Shown here: positions 1 to 7,632 of the stretch, in pieces
Numbering within the stretch: the stretch's first letter is position 1
Layout: every line of letters starts with the position of its first letter
DNA from: an uncultured Prevotella sp.
GTDB lineage: Bacteria; Bacteroidota; Bacteroidia; Bacteroidales; Bacteroidaceae
Assembly: GCA_945827565.1 (NCBI GenBank)
Contig: CALZNR010000023.1
Location: 1 to 10,260 of the forward strand
DNA: 10,260 nt
Reading direction: 5' to 3'
Made by a program: the position numbers and the translations under genes
The notes under the pieces: model-generated
Told to the model about the DNA's origin: nothing
Databases searched by the model: none
The model's input: only the letters and a program-made list of their open reading frames with translations

Positions 1-45
1 ACACACTGCATATCGTCGGCAGCGTCAGATGTGTATAAGAGACAG
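1..45 (+). other. Nextera (Tn5) read-1 adapter with i5 index: synthetic, not genomic
   Basis: Bases 13-26 are TCGTCGGCAGCGTC and bases 27-45 are AGATGTGTATAAGAGACAG. The first is the Nextera read-1 tail, and the second is the 19-bp Tn5 mosaic end used in tagmentation libraries. Bases 1-4 (ACAC) match the end of the P5 flow-cell primer. Bases 5-12 (ACTGCATA) sit exactly where the i5 index belongs and match the index I know as S506. The match is exact and complete, so this stretch was added during library preparation and should be trimmed. Biological sequence starts at base 46. Confidence 0.98.
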
Positions 46-285
46 CTTTTCTATACCCCCCCAAAAAGGCAGGAAAAATAGTTGTTGGGTTGTCTCTGCT
101 GTTTCCTAAAATGGGGGGCAGTTCATTTACTTTTCTGCTAAAGGAGGTAAAGAGTGGCAGTCAGTATGGGAGGTGTGTACCAAAGAAGTGAAATCGTTTG
201 TTATTTTTTTGAAAAAGATTTGATAGATGTGAAGCTCATTGAAATAAAAATGCGTAATTTTGCATACAGAAAAATTCAATAGGTT
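46..285 (+). other. Leader region upstream of the AraC-type gene; no confident gene
   Basis: This is the first genuine DNA after the adapter. One + strand frame is open from base 48 to a TGA ending at 191 (about 47 codons) and could be the 3' end of an upstream gene, but its translation resembles no family I recognise. The internal ATG at 111 in the same frame would give only 26 residues. Runs of C at 56-62 and G at 113-118 could pair across a loop, though the stem is interrupted. The right part is AT-rich and contains the likely promoter of the next gene. Confidence 0.4.
255..262 (+). promoter_or_regulatory. Candidate Bacteroidetes -7 box (TAATTTTG) for the HTH gene
   Basis: TAATTTTG matches the Bacteroidetes consensus TAnnTTTG and lies 23 bases before the ATG at 286, giving a short leader. 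No good -33 TTTG lies at the usual spacing of about 19-21 bases. The nearest candidates, TTG at 239-241 and TTTG at 219-222, are too close and too far. The call therefore rests on the -7 box and its position. Confidence 0.4.
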
Positions 286-717
286 ATGGCAAAATATAAT
301 ATCAAAGAAGCAAAGGTGAAAGATGCCGCATATCGCTCCATGATAAGGCCTGAATTGGCGGACGACTTGAAGGAGAAGATATACAAGGTGCTGGTGACAA
401 ACAAAAAGTACCGCGACCCCTCGTACACGGCAAAAAAACTGGCAAGTGAGATTAACACCAATACCCGTTACATTTCAGCGGTGGTGAATGTGAAGTTTGG
501 CATGAACTATTCTAACTTTGTGAATAAATATCGTATAGAGGATGCCGTAAAGGTACTTGCCAACAAGCAGTTCAGAGATTTGACCATGGATGAGGTGAGC
601 GAGATGGTGGGCTTTGCCAACAGACAGTCGTTCTATGCGGCTTTTTACAGAATGAAAGAAATAACACCACGTGCATACAAGAATCAGGCCTTGGCTAAGG
701 CGGTTGCTGCGAATTAA
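286..717 (+). CDS. Stand-alone AraC-type helix-turn-helix protein
   Basis: A 143-residue protein that looks like an isolated AraC/XylS DNA-binding domain. Residues 47-69 (SYTAKKLASEIN, then a TRYISAVVN recognition helix) form the first helix-turn-helix. A linker with NFVNKYRIEDAVKVL follows, and residues 99-131 (LTMDEVSEMVGF, then RQSFYAAFYRMKEITPRAYK) form the second, with the family's characteristic G-F-x(3)-S-F-x(3)-F-x(4)-P-x-x-Y spacing. There is no ligand-binding, sensor-kinase or receiver domain and no signal peptide, so it is a cytoplasmic regulator whose signal, if any, cannot be read here. The N-terminal 25 residues are basic and unassigned. It lies 8 bases upstream of the M49 peptidase gene and is probably cotranscribed with it. 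Its targets are unknown; autoregulation of this run is only a guess. Confidence 0.85.
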   Translation: MAKYNIKEAKVKDAAYRSMIRPELADDLKEKIYKVLVTNKKYRDPSYTAKKLASEINTNTRYISAVVNVKFGMNYSNFVNKYRIEDAVKVLANKQFRDLTMDEVSEMVGFANRQSFYAAFYRMKEITPRAYKNQALAKAVAAN

Positions 718-725
718 ACAAAACA

Positions 726-2681
726 ATGAACAAAGAACTATTCTACTATTCCGACGAGCGCTTTGCAGACATACAGATGCTGCGTTATCGCTTGAACGGA
801 TTTGAGGCATTAACGCTCGAACAGAAAAAACTGATATACTATCTGTCGGAAGCCACCCTGAGTGGAAGAGACATTACATTTGACCAGTTTGGCAAGCACA
901 ATCTGAAGATACGCAAAACGTTGGAGGCGATTTATACCGACAGTTCCATCGACCGCCAGACCGAAGGATTTAAGGCTTTGGAACTGTATCTGAAAAGAGT
1001 ATGGTTTTCCAACGGTATCTACCATCATTACGGTTGTGAAAAATTTATTCCAGCTTTTGCTCCGGAGTATTTTAAAAGTGCCATGCAGCAGGTGGAGCCC
1101 CAGCGATTGCCGTTGGCAGAACATCAAACGGTGGAGGAACTGTTTGATGAATTGTATCCTGCCATCTTCCTTCCTGAATATATGCCCAAAAGGGTGAACA
1201 AGGCACAGGGTGAAGACCTGGTGCAGACATCTGCCTGCAACTACTACGATGGTGTGAGCCAACAGGAGGTGGAGAGCTACTACGCAGCAAAGAAAGGTGT
1301 AGCGGGTAAACATGCGCCCTCGTTTGGCTTGAACTCGCGCTTGGTAAAGGATGAAAATGGCTTGCACGAACTGGTGTGGAAGGAGGGTGGCCTCTACGGA
1401 AAGGCCATCAGTCGCATTGTGTATTGGCTGTCCAAGGCACTGGATGTGTGCGAGAACGATGCACAGCACCGTGTACTGGAAAAACTTATCAGATATTACA
1501 AAACGGGAGAGCTTACAGACTTTGATGACTATTGCATAGAGTGGGTGAGTGCCACCGAGGGAAAGATAGATTTTGTAAACGGATTCATAGAAGTGTATGG
1601 CGACCCGCTGGGGCTCAAAGCCTCGTGGGAGGGCATTGTGGAATACAAGCATGAGGAGGCTACCAAGCGCACAAAAACCATCAGCGACAATGCACAGTGG
1701 TTTGAAGACCATTCGCCCGTCAATCCCGCCTTCCGCAAGAAGAAGGTGAAGGGAATCACTGCCAATGTGATATGTGCTGCCATGCTCGGGGGCGATGAAT
1801 ACCCCTCTACAGCCATTGGCATCAACCTACCCAATGCCGACTGGATCAGGGCAGAGCATGGAAGTAAAAGCGTAACCATAGGCAATCTTACAGAAGCATA
1901 CAACAGGGCTGCTAAGGGTAGCGGCATGAAGGAGGAGTTTGTTGTAGATACTGATACGGTGAAGTTGATAGAACGCTATGCAGATGTGTGTGATGACCTG
2001 CATACCGACCTGCATGAGTGCCTGGGGCATGGAAGCGGACAGTTGCTCGACGGAGTGGATCCCGATGCCCTGAAAGCCTATGGCAATACAATAGAGGAGG
2101 CGCGTGCCGACCTCTTCGGTCTCTACTACATGGCCGACGAGAAATTGCTGGAACTGGGACTGCTGCCCGACAGAGAGGCATGGAAAGCACATTATTATAC
2201 TTACATGCTCAACGGACTGATGACCCAATTGGTGAGAATAGCTCCTGGTAATGAGATAGAGGAGGCACACATGAGAAACCGTGCCCTGATAGCACGCTGG
2301 TGCATGGCACACGGTCAGGGCGCAGTGGAGTGGGTGAAAAAAGACGGCAAGACATACGTGCACATCAACGATTATCAGCAGTTGCGAGACCTCTTTGCCA
2401 AGTTGCTGGCAGAGGTGCAGCGCATCAAGAGTGAGGGTGACTTTGAGGCAGCCCGCCAAATGGTGGAAACCTATGGCGTAAAGGTGGATGCAGAGTTGCA
2501 TAGAGAGGTGCTCGACAGATATAAAAAGCTGAACATTGCACCCTACAAGGGGTTTATCAACCCTGTGCTGTTGCCGCAGAGAGATAGCCATGGAGAGATA
2601 GTGGATGTGAAGGTGGACTACACGGAAACGTATGCCCACCAGATGCTGCGCTACAGTGCTGAGTATGGTACGCTGATTTGA
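726..2681 (+). CDS. Dipeptidyl-peptidase III (M49 zinc metallopeptidase)
   Basis: A 651-residue M49 peptidase, which removes dipeptides from the N-terminus of short peptides. The zinc motif HECLGH is at residues 430-435, with H430 and H435 as ligands and E431 as the catalytic base. The second motif, EEARAD, is at 457-462, with E458 as third ligand. The HECLGH variant and the 23-residue spacing from H435 to E458 match the bacterial Bacteroides-type enzyme as I recall it, and are shorter than the roughly 53 residues in human DPP III. C432 inside the motif is the cysteine thought to make the Bacteroides enzyme thiol-sensitive. There is no signal peptide, so it is probably cytoplasmic and used for peptide turnover. 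The length fits the family (about 650-700). Its stop codon is 2 bases from the next start, so the three genes are probably one operon. Confidence 0.95.
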   Translation: MNKELFYYSDERFADIQMLRYRLNGFEALTLEQKKLIYYLSEATLSGRDITFDQFGKHNLKIRKTLEAIYTDSSIDRQTEGFKALELYLKRVWFSNGIYHHYGCEKFIPAFAPEYFKSAMQQVEPQRLPLAEHQTVEELFDELYPAIFLPEYMPKRVNKAQGEDLVQTSACNYYDGVSQQEVESYYAAKKGVAGKHAPSFGLNSRLVKDENGLHELVWKEGGLYGKAISRIVYWLSKALDVCENDAQHRVLEKLIRYYKTGELTDFDDYCIEWVSATEGKIDFVNGFIEVYGDPLGLKASWEGIVEYKHEEATKRTKTISDNAQWFEDHSPVNPAFRKKKVKGITANVICAAMLGGDEYPSTAIGINLPNADWIRAEHGSKSVTIGNLTEAYNRAAKGSGMKEEFVVDTDTVKLIERYADVCDDLHTDLHECLGHGSGQLLDGVDPDALKAYGNTIEEARADLFGLYYMADEKLLELGLLPDREAWKAHYYTYMLNGLMTQLVRIAPGNEIEEAHMRNRALIARWCMAHGQGAVEWVKKDGKTYVHINDYQQLRDLFAKLLAEVQRIKSEGDFEAARQMVETYGVKVDAELHREVLDRYKKLNIAPYKGFINPVLLPQRDSHGEIVDVKVDYTETYAHQMLRYSAEYGTLI

Positions 2682-2683
2682 AA

Positions 2684-3319
2684 ATGATGGAAAATCAAGA
2701 TAAAGAGACAACGGAGAGACGCCTGAAGGAAATCAAGCAATCGTTCCGCCTTATGATGAACGGCGTGGCAGCACAGTCCATGCGCGAAAAAGGTGTGCAG
2801 TATCACGTGAACTGGGGGGCGTCGCTGCCCATGCTGAAAGAGAAAGCCAAGGAGATAGGGCAGGATTACCATCTGGCCATAGCCCTGTGGAAAGAAAATG
2901 TGCGTGAATGTAAGTTGCTTGCCACTATGGTAATGCCTCCGCAGGAAATGCTGCCCGAGGTGGTGGACATCTGGATGGAACAAACCACATCGCAGGAAGT
3001 GGCAGAGATGGCCGCCTTCAATCTATATCGTCATCAGTCATTTGCAGCAGATAAGGCATACTGCTGGATAGCATCAGACAAAACCCTTTACCAGATTTGC
3101 GGCTTCCATGTGTTGGCGCGCCTCTTTGCCGATGGCAGGGAACCCAACGAGCGGGGCATCCATGAGTTTATAGACCAGGCACAGGTGGCACTTAACGGTG
3201 AGTCGGTGGCGGTAAAGAAGGCTGCTATGGCAGCCGTGTTGAGGTTTGCTGATTTAGGACTGGTATATGAAAGAGTGGCAAAGAGTGCCATGAGGGCTGT
3301 TGGTGTCGATATTTTTTGA
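2684..3319 (+). CDS. AlkD/AlkC-like HEAT-repeat protein (DNA alkylation repair family)
   Basis: A 211-residue, largely helical protein resembling the HEAT-like DNA alkylation repair family (PF08713), whose studied members excise positively charged alkylated bases such as 3-methyladenine and 7-methylguanine. Family-like segments are the N-terminal RREKG-type helix region (SMREKGVQYHVNWG, 32-45), LAIALWKENVRECKLLA (64-80), and CWIASDKTLYQICGFHVLARLF (127-148). The catalytic Asp of the family, expected after VVDIWMEQ near residue 108, seems to be replaced by AEM, so glycosylase activity is uncertain. A TTG at 2678 would extend it by two residues and overlap the peptidase stop; I prefer the ATG at 2684, with another ATG at 2687 as alternative. 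It is probably translated as the third gene of the HTH-peptidase operon. A bacterial HEAT protein with a non-repair role is the main alternative. Confidence 0.75.
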   Translation: MMENQDKETTERRLKEIKQSFRLMMNGVAAQSMREKGVQYHVNWGASLPMLKEKAKEIGQDYHLAIALWKENVRECKLLATMVMPPQEMLPEVVDIWMEQTTSQEVAEMAAFNLYRHQSFAADKAYCWIASDKTLYQICGFHVLARLFADGREPNERGIHEFIDQAQVALNGESVAVKKAAMAAVLRFADLGLVYERVAKSAMRAVGVDIF

Positions 3320-3324
3320 AATGA

Positions 3325-3359
3325 TTTGTGCGTAAATAGATATTTTCTTTGTATTTTTG
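3325..3359 (+). promoter_or_regulatory. Bacteroidetes promoter for the Fur-family gene
   Basis: TTTG at 3325-3328 and TATTTTTG at 3352-3359 fit the -33 TTTG and -7 TAnnTTTG elements, with 23 bases between them, slightly longer than the usual 19-21. The -7 box ends 27 bases before the ATG at 3387. The promoter sits in the only gap between the AlkD-like gene and the Fur gene, so a new transcript probably starts here, perhaps continuing through purA and hisS. Confidence 0.6.
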
Positions 3360-3386
3360 TGGCGCATAAACCATCACAGGCTCTCT

Positions 3387-3854
3387 ATGACTGAAAAAGA
3401 CAGAGAAACAGCCCGCGGCATCCTGACAAGATACCTGCAAGAGGGAAATCATAGAAAAACACCAGAGCGATACGCTATCCTCGAAGCAGCCTATCGCACG
3501 CAGGGCCTCTTTTCCATGGAAGAACTGAGCAGGCAGCTTGAAGTGCAGGGCGGACTTGTGGTGAGTCGTGCCACCCTATACAGCACGGTGAAACTGCTGG
3601 TGGCGTTGGGGTTGCTGGTGAAGCACCATGTACAGGGGTATGCAAGGTATGCCGCAGTGCAGAAGAAAAAAGGATGCTGCCAGCAAATTTGTACCGTGTG
3701 TGGAAAGGTGAAAGACCTCAATATGTCAGAAATGACGACCTTCTTTGAAGATATTAGAATAAACAGATTCAGAAAAGAGAGTTTTACATTGCAGATTTAT
3801 GGGATATGCAGCGCTTGTCAGGCACGACAGACCAGGCGTAAAACCCAAGACTGA
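3387..3854 (+). CDS. Fur-family transcriptional regulator, atypical metal site
   Basis: A 155-residue member of the Fur/PerR/Zur family of metal- or peroxide-responsive repressors. RKTPERYAILEA (23-34) and the recognition-helix region VSRATLYSTVKLL (59-71) form the winged helix. Two CxxC pairs, C102/C105 (ICTVCGKV) and C141/C144 (YGICSACQ), make the structural zinc site. What is missing is the histidine-rich stretch that normally precedes the first CxxC (HHDH in classic Fur): here it reads QKKKGCCQQ (92-100). The His usually placed shortly before YGIC is also absent. The protein may therefore not sense metal in the usual way. The start is set at the ATG at 3387; an upstream TTG at 3357 lies inside the -7 box and can be excluded. 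It sits 58 bases ahead of purA with no obvious promoter between, suggesting cotranscription. Confidence 0.9.
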   Translation: MTEKDRETARGILTRYLQEGNHRKTPERYAILEAAYRTQGLFSMEELSRQLEVQGGLVVSRATLYSTVKLLVALGLLVKHHVQGYARYAAVQKKKGCCQQICTVCGKVKDLNMSEMTTFFEDIRINRFRKESFTLQIYGICSACQARQTRRKTQD

Positions 3855-3912
3855 AGCACTCGGTACGCAACACAGAATCAATAAGAAAAACAATATAAAC
3901 AATAGATTTACA

Positions 3913-5184
3913 ATGGCTAACAATGGAAAAGTAGATGTTCTGCTGGGTTTGCAGTGGGGCGATGAAGGAAAAGGCAAGGTAGTGGATGTGCTGACACCAA
4001 AGTATGATGTGGTGGCACGTTTCCAAGGTGGACCCAATGCCGGACATACACTCGAATTTGAGGGACAGAAGTATGTGCTCCGCAGTGTACCTTCTGGTAT
4101 CTTCCAGGGAGGCAAGGTGAATATCATTGGCAATGGTGTGGTGCTGGCTCCCGACCTGTTTATGGACGAAGCAAAGGCATTGGAAGCAAGCGGACATGAG
4201 CTGAAACAGCGCCTGCACATATCCAAAAAAGCACATCTGATAATGCCCACCCACCGTGTGCTGGATGCTGCCTACGAGGCTGCCAAAGGCAAAAGCAAGG
4301 TAGGAACCACAGGTAAGGGTATCGGTCCTACCTATACCGACAAGGTGTCGAGAACAGGACTGAGAGTGGGCGACATCTTCGAGAACTTCGAGGAGAAGTA
4401 TCAGGCATGCAAGCATCGCCATGAAGAGATTCTCAAATCCATGAATTTTGAGTACGACATCGACGAGGTGGAGAAGAAGTGGATGGAAGGTATAGAATAC
4501 CTGCGCCAGTTCCCCATCGTGGATTCAGAACATGAGATAAACAAGATACTGAAGAGCGGCAAAAGCGTGCTTTGCGAAGGCGCACAGGGCACTATGCTCG
4601 ATGTGGATTTCGGTTCTTATCCTTTTGTCACTTCCTCCAATACCATTTGTGCGGGAGCTTGCACAGGTTTGGGCATCGGTCCCAACAAGATTGGTGAGGT
4701 ATATGGCATTATGAAAGCCTATTGTACCCGTGTGGGTGCAGGACCTTTCCCCACAGAACTCTTCGACGAAACAGGAAGCACCATACGCCAGTTGGGGCAC
4801 GAGTTTGGAGCCGTGACCGGTCGTGAGCGCCGCTGCGGATGGATAGACCTTGTGGCATTGAAGTATGCCATCATGGTGAATGGCGTGACACAGCTCATTA
4901 TGATGAAGAGCGACGTGCTTGACGGTTTCAAAACCATCAAGGCGTGTGTGGCTTATAAGCAGAATGGCAAGGAAATACAGGATTTCCCCTATAACATAGA
5001 GCAGGGCATAGAGCCTGTGTATGTGGAAATGCCAGGATGGCAAACAGATATGACCAAGTTTACCTCGGAGAGCCAGTTCCCCAAGGAGTTCAAGGATTAT
5101 ATCGCCTTCTTGGAAAAAGAACTGGAAACACCTATCAGCATCATCTCTATCGGACCAGACAGAGAGCAAACCATTGTGAGATAA
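3913..5184 (+). CDS. purA: Adenylosuccinate synthetase
   Basis: PurA joins IMP and aspartate using GTP to give adenylosuccinate, the first committed step from IMP to AMP; it is a cytoplasmic homodimer. The protein is 423 residues, normal for the family. The GTP-binding/catalytic loop GDEGKGK is at 16-22, with D17 as the catalytic Asp. PNAGHT follows at 41-46 with catalytic H45, then the IMP-binding segment [20 protein letters not shown], and a C-terminal GPDREQTI nucleotide-binding segment. The frame is open upstream to an ATG at 3799 inside the Fur gene, but homology begins at [19 protein letters not shown], so the ATG at 3913 is the start. hisS begins 4 bases after the stop, indicating a shared transcript. 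I see no purine riboswitch or PUR-box in the 58-base leader. Confidence 0.97.
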   Translation: MANNGKVDVLLGLQWGDEGKGKVVDVLTPKYDVVARFQGGPNAGHTLEFEGQKYVLRSVPSGIFQGGKVNIIGNGVVLAPDLFMDEAKALEASGHELKQRLHISKKAHLIMPTHRVLDAAYEAAKGKSKVGTTGKGIGPTYTDKVSRTGLRVGDIFENFEEKYQACKHRHEEILKSMNFEYDIDEVEKKWMEGIEYLRQFPIVDSEHEINKILKSGKSVLCEGAQGTMLDVDFGSYPFVTSSNTICAGACTGLGIGPNKIGEVYGIMKAYCTRVGAGPFPTELFDETGSTIRQLGHEFGAVTGRERRCGWIDLVALKYAIMVNGVTQLIMMKSDVLDGFKTIKACVAYKQNGKEIQDFPYNIEQGIEPVYVEMPGWQTDMTKFTSESQFPKEFKDYIAFLEKELETPISIISIGPDREQTIVR

Positions 5185-5188
5185 CAAT

Positions 5189-6556
5189 ATGGCACAAAAA
5201 CCGAATATACCCAAGGGCACCAGAGACTTCTCGCCTGAGGAGATGGCTAAACGCAACTATATCTTTGACACTATCCGCTCCGTCTATGCCCTTTATGGCT
5301 TCCAGCAGATTGAAACACCTGCCATGGAAACGCTGCAGACATTGATGGGGAAGTATGGAGAAGAAGGAGACAAACTGCTGTTCAAAGTGCTGAACAGTGG
5401 CGACTATCTGAACAAACTGTCTGATGAAGAACTGTTGGAACGAAACACCAACAGGCTCGCTGCACGCTTATGCGAAAAGGGGCTGCGCTACGACCTTACA
5501 GTGCCCTTTGCACGCTATGTGGTGATGCATCGCGATGAGTTGCAGTTGCCCTTCAAACGGTATCAGATACAGCCGGTGTGGCGCGCCGACCGTCCACAGC
5601 GAGGCAGATACAGAGAGTTCTATCAGTGTGATGCCGATGTGGTGGGCAGCGACTCCCTGCTCAACGAGGTGGAGTTGATGCAGATAGTTGACACCGTGTT
5701 CACACGCTTTGGCATCAGGGTGCAGATAAAGATCAACAACCGAAAAATTCTTTCTGGCATTGCCGAAGTAATAGGTGCCGCAGACAAGATTGTGGATATC
5801 ACCGTGGCCATAGACAAACTGGAAAAGATTGGTATAGACAAGGTCAATGAAGAACTGCGTGCCGTGGGCATCAGCGACAGTGCCATCGACCTGTTGCAGC
5901 CTATCATTACGCTGACAGGAAGCAATGAACAGAAACTTGAAACTATTGCCCAGGTTCTGGCTCAGAGCGAAACGGGACTGAAAGGAGTGGAGGAAACACG
6001 ATACATACTTTCCACTTTGGAGCAGATGGAACTACACAACGAGATGCAACTCGATTTGACACTTGCCCGTGGACTGAACTATTACACTGGTGCCATCTTC
6101 GAGGTGAAGGCACTCGACACGCCTATGGGAAGCATCACAGGCGGTGGCAGGTATGATAACCTGACAGGTATTTTCGGACTGCCCGGACTGAGTGGCGTGG
6201 GAATCTCATTTGGTGCAGACAGAATATATGATGTGCTGGATGCATTGGACCTCTATCCCAAGAATGCGGTGGCTGGAACACAACTGCTTTTCATCAACTT
6301 TGGTGAGAAAGAGACTGCCTACTGCCTGCCCTTGGTGGCAAAGGCACGACAGGCGGGCATACGCACAGAGATATATCCCGATGCGGCGAAGATGAAAAAG
6401 CAGATGTCGTATGCCAATGCCAAGGGTATTGCCTTTGTGGCTTTGGCAGGAGAGAATGAAATGAACGAGGGTAAGGTTACGCTCAAGAACATGACTTCGG
6501 GAGAGCAGTTCACCGTTGATGCAGCACAGATGCTCAGCATTGTGCAGCAATCCTAA
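5189..6556 (+). CDS. hisS: Histidyl-tRNA synthetase
   Basis: A class II aminoacyl-tRNA synthetase that charges tRNA-His, 455 residues. KGTRDFSP (9-16) opens the catalytic domain. [12 protein letters not shown] (100-111) is the ATP/histidine region, and motif 2 spans about 124-150 ([27 protein letters not shown]). The first HisS signature is [10 protein letters not shown] (292-301), with Asn at 297 where many family members have Asp. GGGRYD (318-323) is the second, and [11 protein letters not shown] is motif 3. The C-terminal anticodon-binding domain starts near residue 355 ([12 protein letters not shown]). The start ATG lies 4 bases after the purA stop, so the two genes are very likely translated from one mRNA. 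The length is slightly above the E. coli enzyme because of an insertion in the middle. Confidence 0.97.
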   Translation: MAQKPNIPKGTRDFSPEEMAKRNYIFDTIRSVYALYGFQQIETPAMETLQTLMGKYGEEGDKLLFKVLNSGDYLNKLSDEELLERNTNRLAARLCEKGLRYDLTVPFARYVVMHRDELQLPFKRYQIQPVWRADRPQRGRYREFYQCDADVVGSDSLLNEVELMQIVDTVFTRFGIRVQIKINNRKILSGIAEVIGAADKIVDITVAIDKLEKIGIDKVNEELRAVGISDSAIDLLQPIITLTGSNEQKLETIAQVLAQSETGLKGVEETRYILSTLEQMELHNEMQLDLTLARGLNYYTGAIFEVKALDTPMGSITGGGRYDNLTGIFGLPGLSGVGISFGADRIYDVLDALDLYPKNAVAGTQLLFINFGEKETAYCLPLVAKARQAGIRTEIYPDAAKMKKQMSYANAKGIAFVALAGENEMNEGKVTLKNMTSGEQFTVDAAQMLSIVQQS

Positions 6557-6579
6557 CAAAGACTTTTAAAAAACTAACC

Positions 6580-6606
6580 TTGGGGGGATGTGCGCATCCC
6601 CCACAA
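6580..6606. terminator. GC-rich hairpin between hisS and the esterase gene
   Basis: GGGGGATG (6583-6590) and CATCCCCC (6595-6602) form a perfect 8-bp stem around a TGCG loop, extended by TTG/CAA with one bulged A. It starts 23 bases after the hisS stop. No T-run follows on either strand, so it is not a standard intrinsic terminator. It may stop or stabilise the purA-hisS mRNA, or lie in the leader of the esterase gene 14 bases downstream. Confidence 0.45.
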
Positions 6607-6619
6607 TACTTTGAAAAAT

Positions 6620-7630
6620 ATGCGAGCAGTACGTTTTGGGCAATTGTTGATGGCAGTTGCAATAGTAGTTTTCCTCTCGTCGTTCAAGAAAAACGAGGGC
6701 TTCACTGTGTTTATGATTGGCGACTCTACCATGGCAAACAAGAGTTTGAAGGGTGGTGCCAAGGAACGTGGATGGGGAATGGCATTGCAGTGCTATTTTG
6801 ATGACTTTGTAAGAATAGACAATCATGCCGTGAATGGCCGCTCGTCTAAAAGTTTTATTGATGAGGGAAGGTGGCAGACCGTGGTGGATAAAATACAGCC
6901 CGGTGACTATGTGTTCATTCAGTTTGGTCATAACGATGAGAAGCCCAAGGCTGACCGCCATACCGATCCGGGAACAACATTTGATGCCAATCTGCGCAAA
7001 TTTGTATTGGAAACCAGAGCAAAGGGGGGAATACCTGTGCTGTTCAATGCTGTGGTGAGACGCAATTTCTTTGTCAAACCACCAAAGAACGATGATGATG
7101 AGGCGTTGAGAAAGACAGTGGGACCACCAGCAAAAGACCTGAAGCAAGAGGGCGACACCCTATATGACACACATGGTGATTACAGGTGGGCACCCAAGAA
7201 TGTGGCAGCAGAGCAGCAGGTGGTTTTTGTAGATGCAAACACCATTACACACAATCTGGAACAGGGACTGGGCAGAGAAAAGTCGAAAAAACTGCACATG
7301 TGGTTCCTGCCAGGAGAAGAGCCTTCAGTGCCTAAAGGGCGACAAGACAATACACACTACAATGTGTATGGTGCCCATGTGGTGGCACGACTGCTGGCAG
7401 ACGATGTGTGCAGGCAGATACCGGAATTAAAAAAGCACGCTGTAAAGGTGGATTACAGCGTGGCTTCAAATGGTATAGGAGATTTTTTCACACCTCAAGA
7501 GGCTGTGGATGCCGTGGCATCTGGAGAGAAAGCCACCATACAGGTCTTTGCCGGAGAGTGGGAAAAACCCACCGTTCCAAAGGGCAAGAAGGTAAAGTGG
7601 AGACTGCGTGAAGGTGCAAGGTGGAAATAG
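6620..7630 (+). CDS. Secreted SGNH esterase, CE12 rhamnogalacturonan acetylesterase-like, with a pectinesterase-like tail
   Basis: From the ATG at 6620 the protein has 336 residues. Residues 1-22 are a short basic segment and a hydrophobic stretch (QLLMAVAIVVFL), consistent with export or membrane anchoring, though no clear cleavage site is visible. The SGNH blocks are GDST (34-37, nucleophile S36), GWG (51-53), NGRSS (72-76), GHND (103-106) and DNTHYN (243-248, catalytic D243 and H246), the pattern of CE12 esterases that deacetylate rhamnogalacturonan in pectin. Residues 278-336 (DYSVASNGIGDFFTPQEAVDAV and onward) resemble only the first turn of a pectin methylesterase beta-helix, then stop. 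An in-frame GTG at 6590 lies inside a hairpin and is an unlikely start. The C-terminus abuts the truncated ppk gene, so the tail may be a broken fusion domain. Confidence 0.88.
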   Translation: MRAVRFGQLLMAVAIVVFLSSFKKNEGFTVFMIGDSTMANKSLKGGAKERGWGMALQCYFDDFVRIDNHAVNGRSSKSFIDEGRWQTVVDKIQPGDYVFIQFGHNDEKPKADRHTDPGTTFDANLRKFVLETRAKGGIPVLFNAVVRRNFFVKPPKNDDDEALRKTVGPPAKDLKQEGDTLYDTHGDYRWAPKNVAAEQQVVFVDANTITHNLEQGLGREKSKKLHMWFLPGEEPSVPKGRQDNTHYNVYGAHVVARLLADDVCRQIPELKKHAVKVDYSVASNGIGDFFTPQEAVDAVASGEKATIQVFAGEWEKPTVPKGKKVKWRLREGARWK

Positions 7631-7632
7631 TG

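Noticed and set aside
56..118. Possible long hairpin pairing the C-run at 56-62 with the G-run at 113-118
   Set aside because: Only the homopolymer run and one AGGAAA/TTTCCT block pair; the stem is interrupted by unequal unpaired segments and has no T-run after it.
111..191. Possible 26-residue small ORF in the left leader
   Set aside because: No recognisable family, no clear ribosome binding site, and the frame is open further upstream to the contig edge, so neither a start nor coding character can be supported.
810..1712. 300-residue - strand ORF antisense to the M49 peptidase
   Set aside because: It is a shadow of a strongly coding + strand gene with intact motifs, and its translation is Cys/His/Leu-rich and resembles no family; the other long - strand ORFs at 1827-2711 and 4525-5256 are rejected for the same reason.
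3799..3912. N-terminal extension of PurA by 38 residues from an upstream ATG
   Set aside because: The added residues overlap the end of the Fur gene and match nothing in the PurA family, which begins at the ATG at 3913.
6590..6619. GTG start for the esterase at 6590
   Set aside because: The GTG lies inside the GC hairpin, and the extra residues precede a normal signal-like segment starting at the ATG at 6620.
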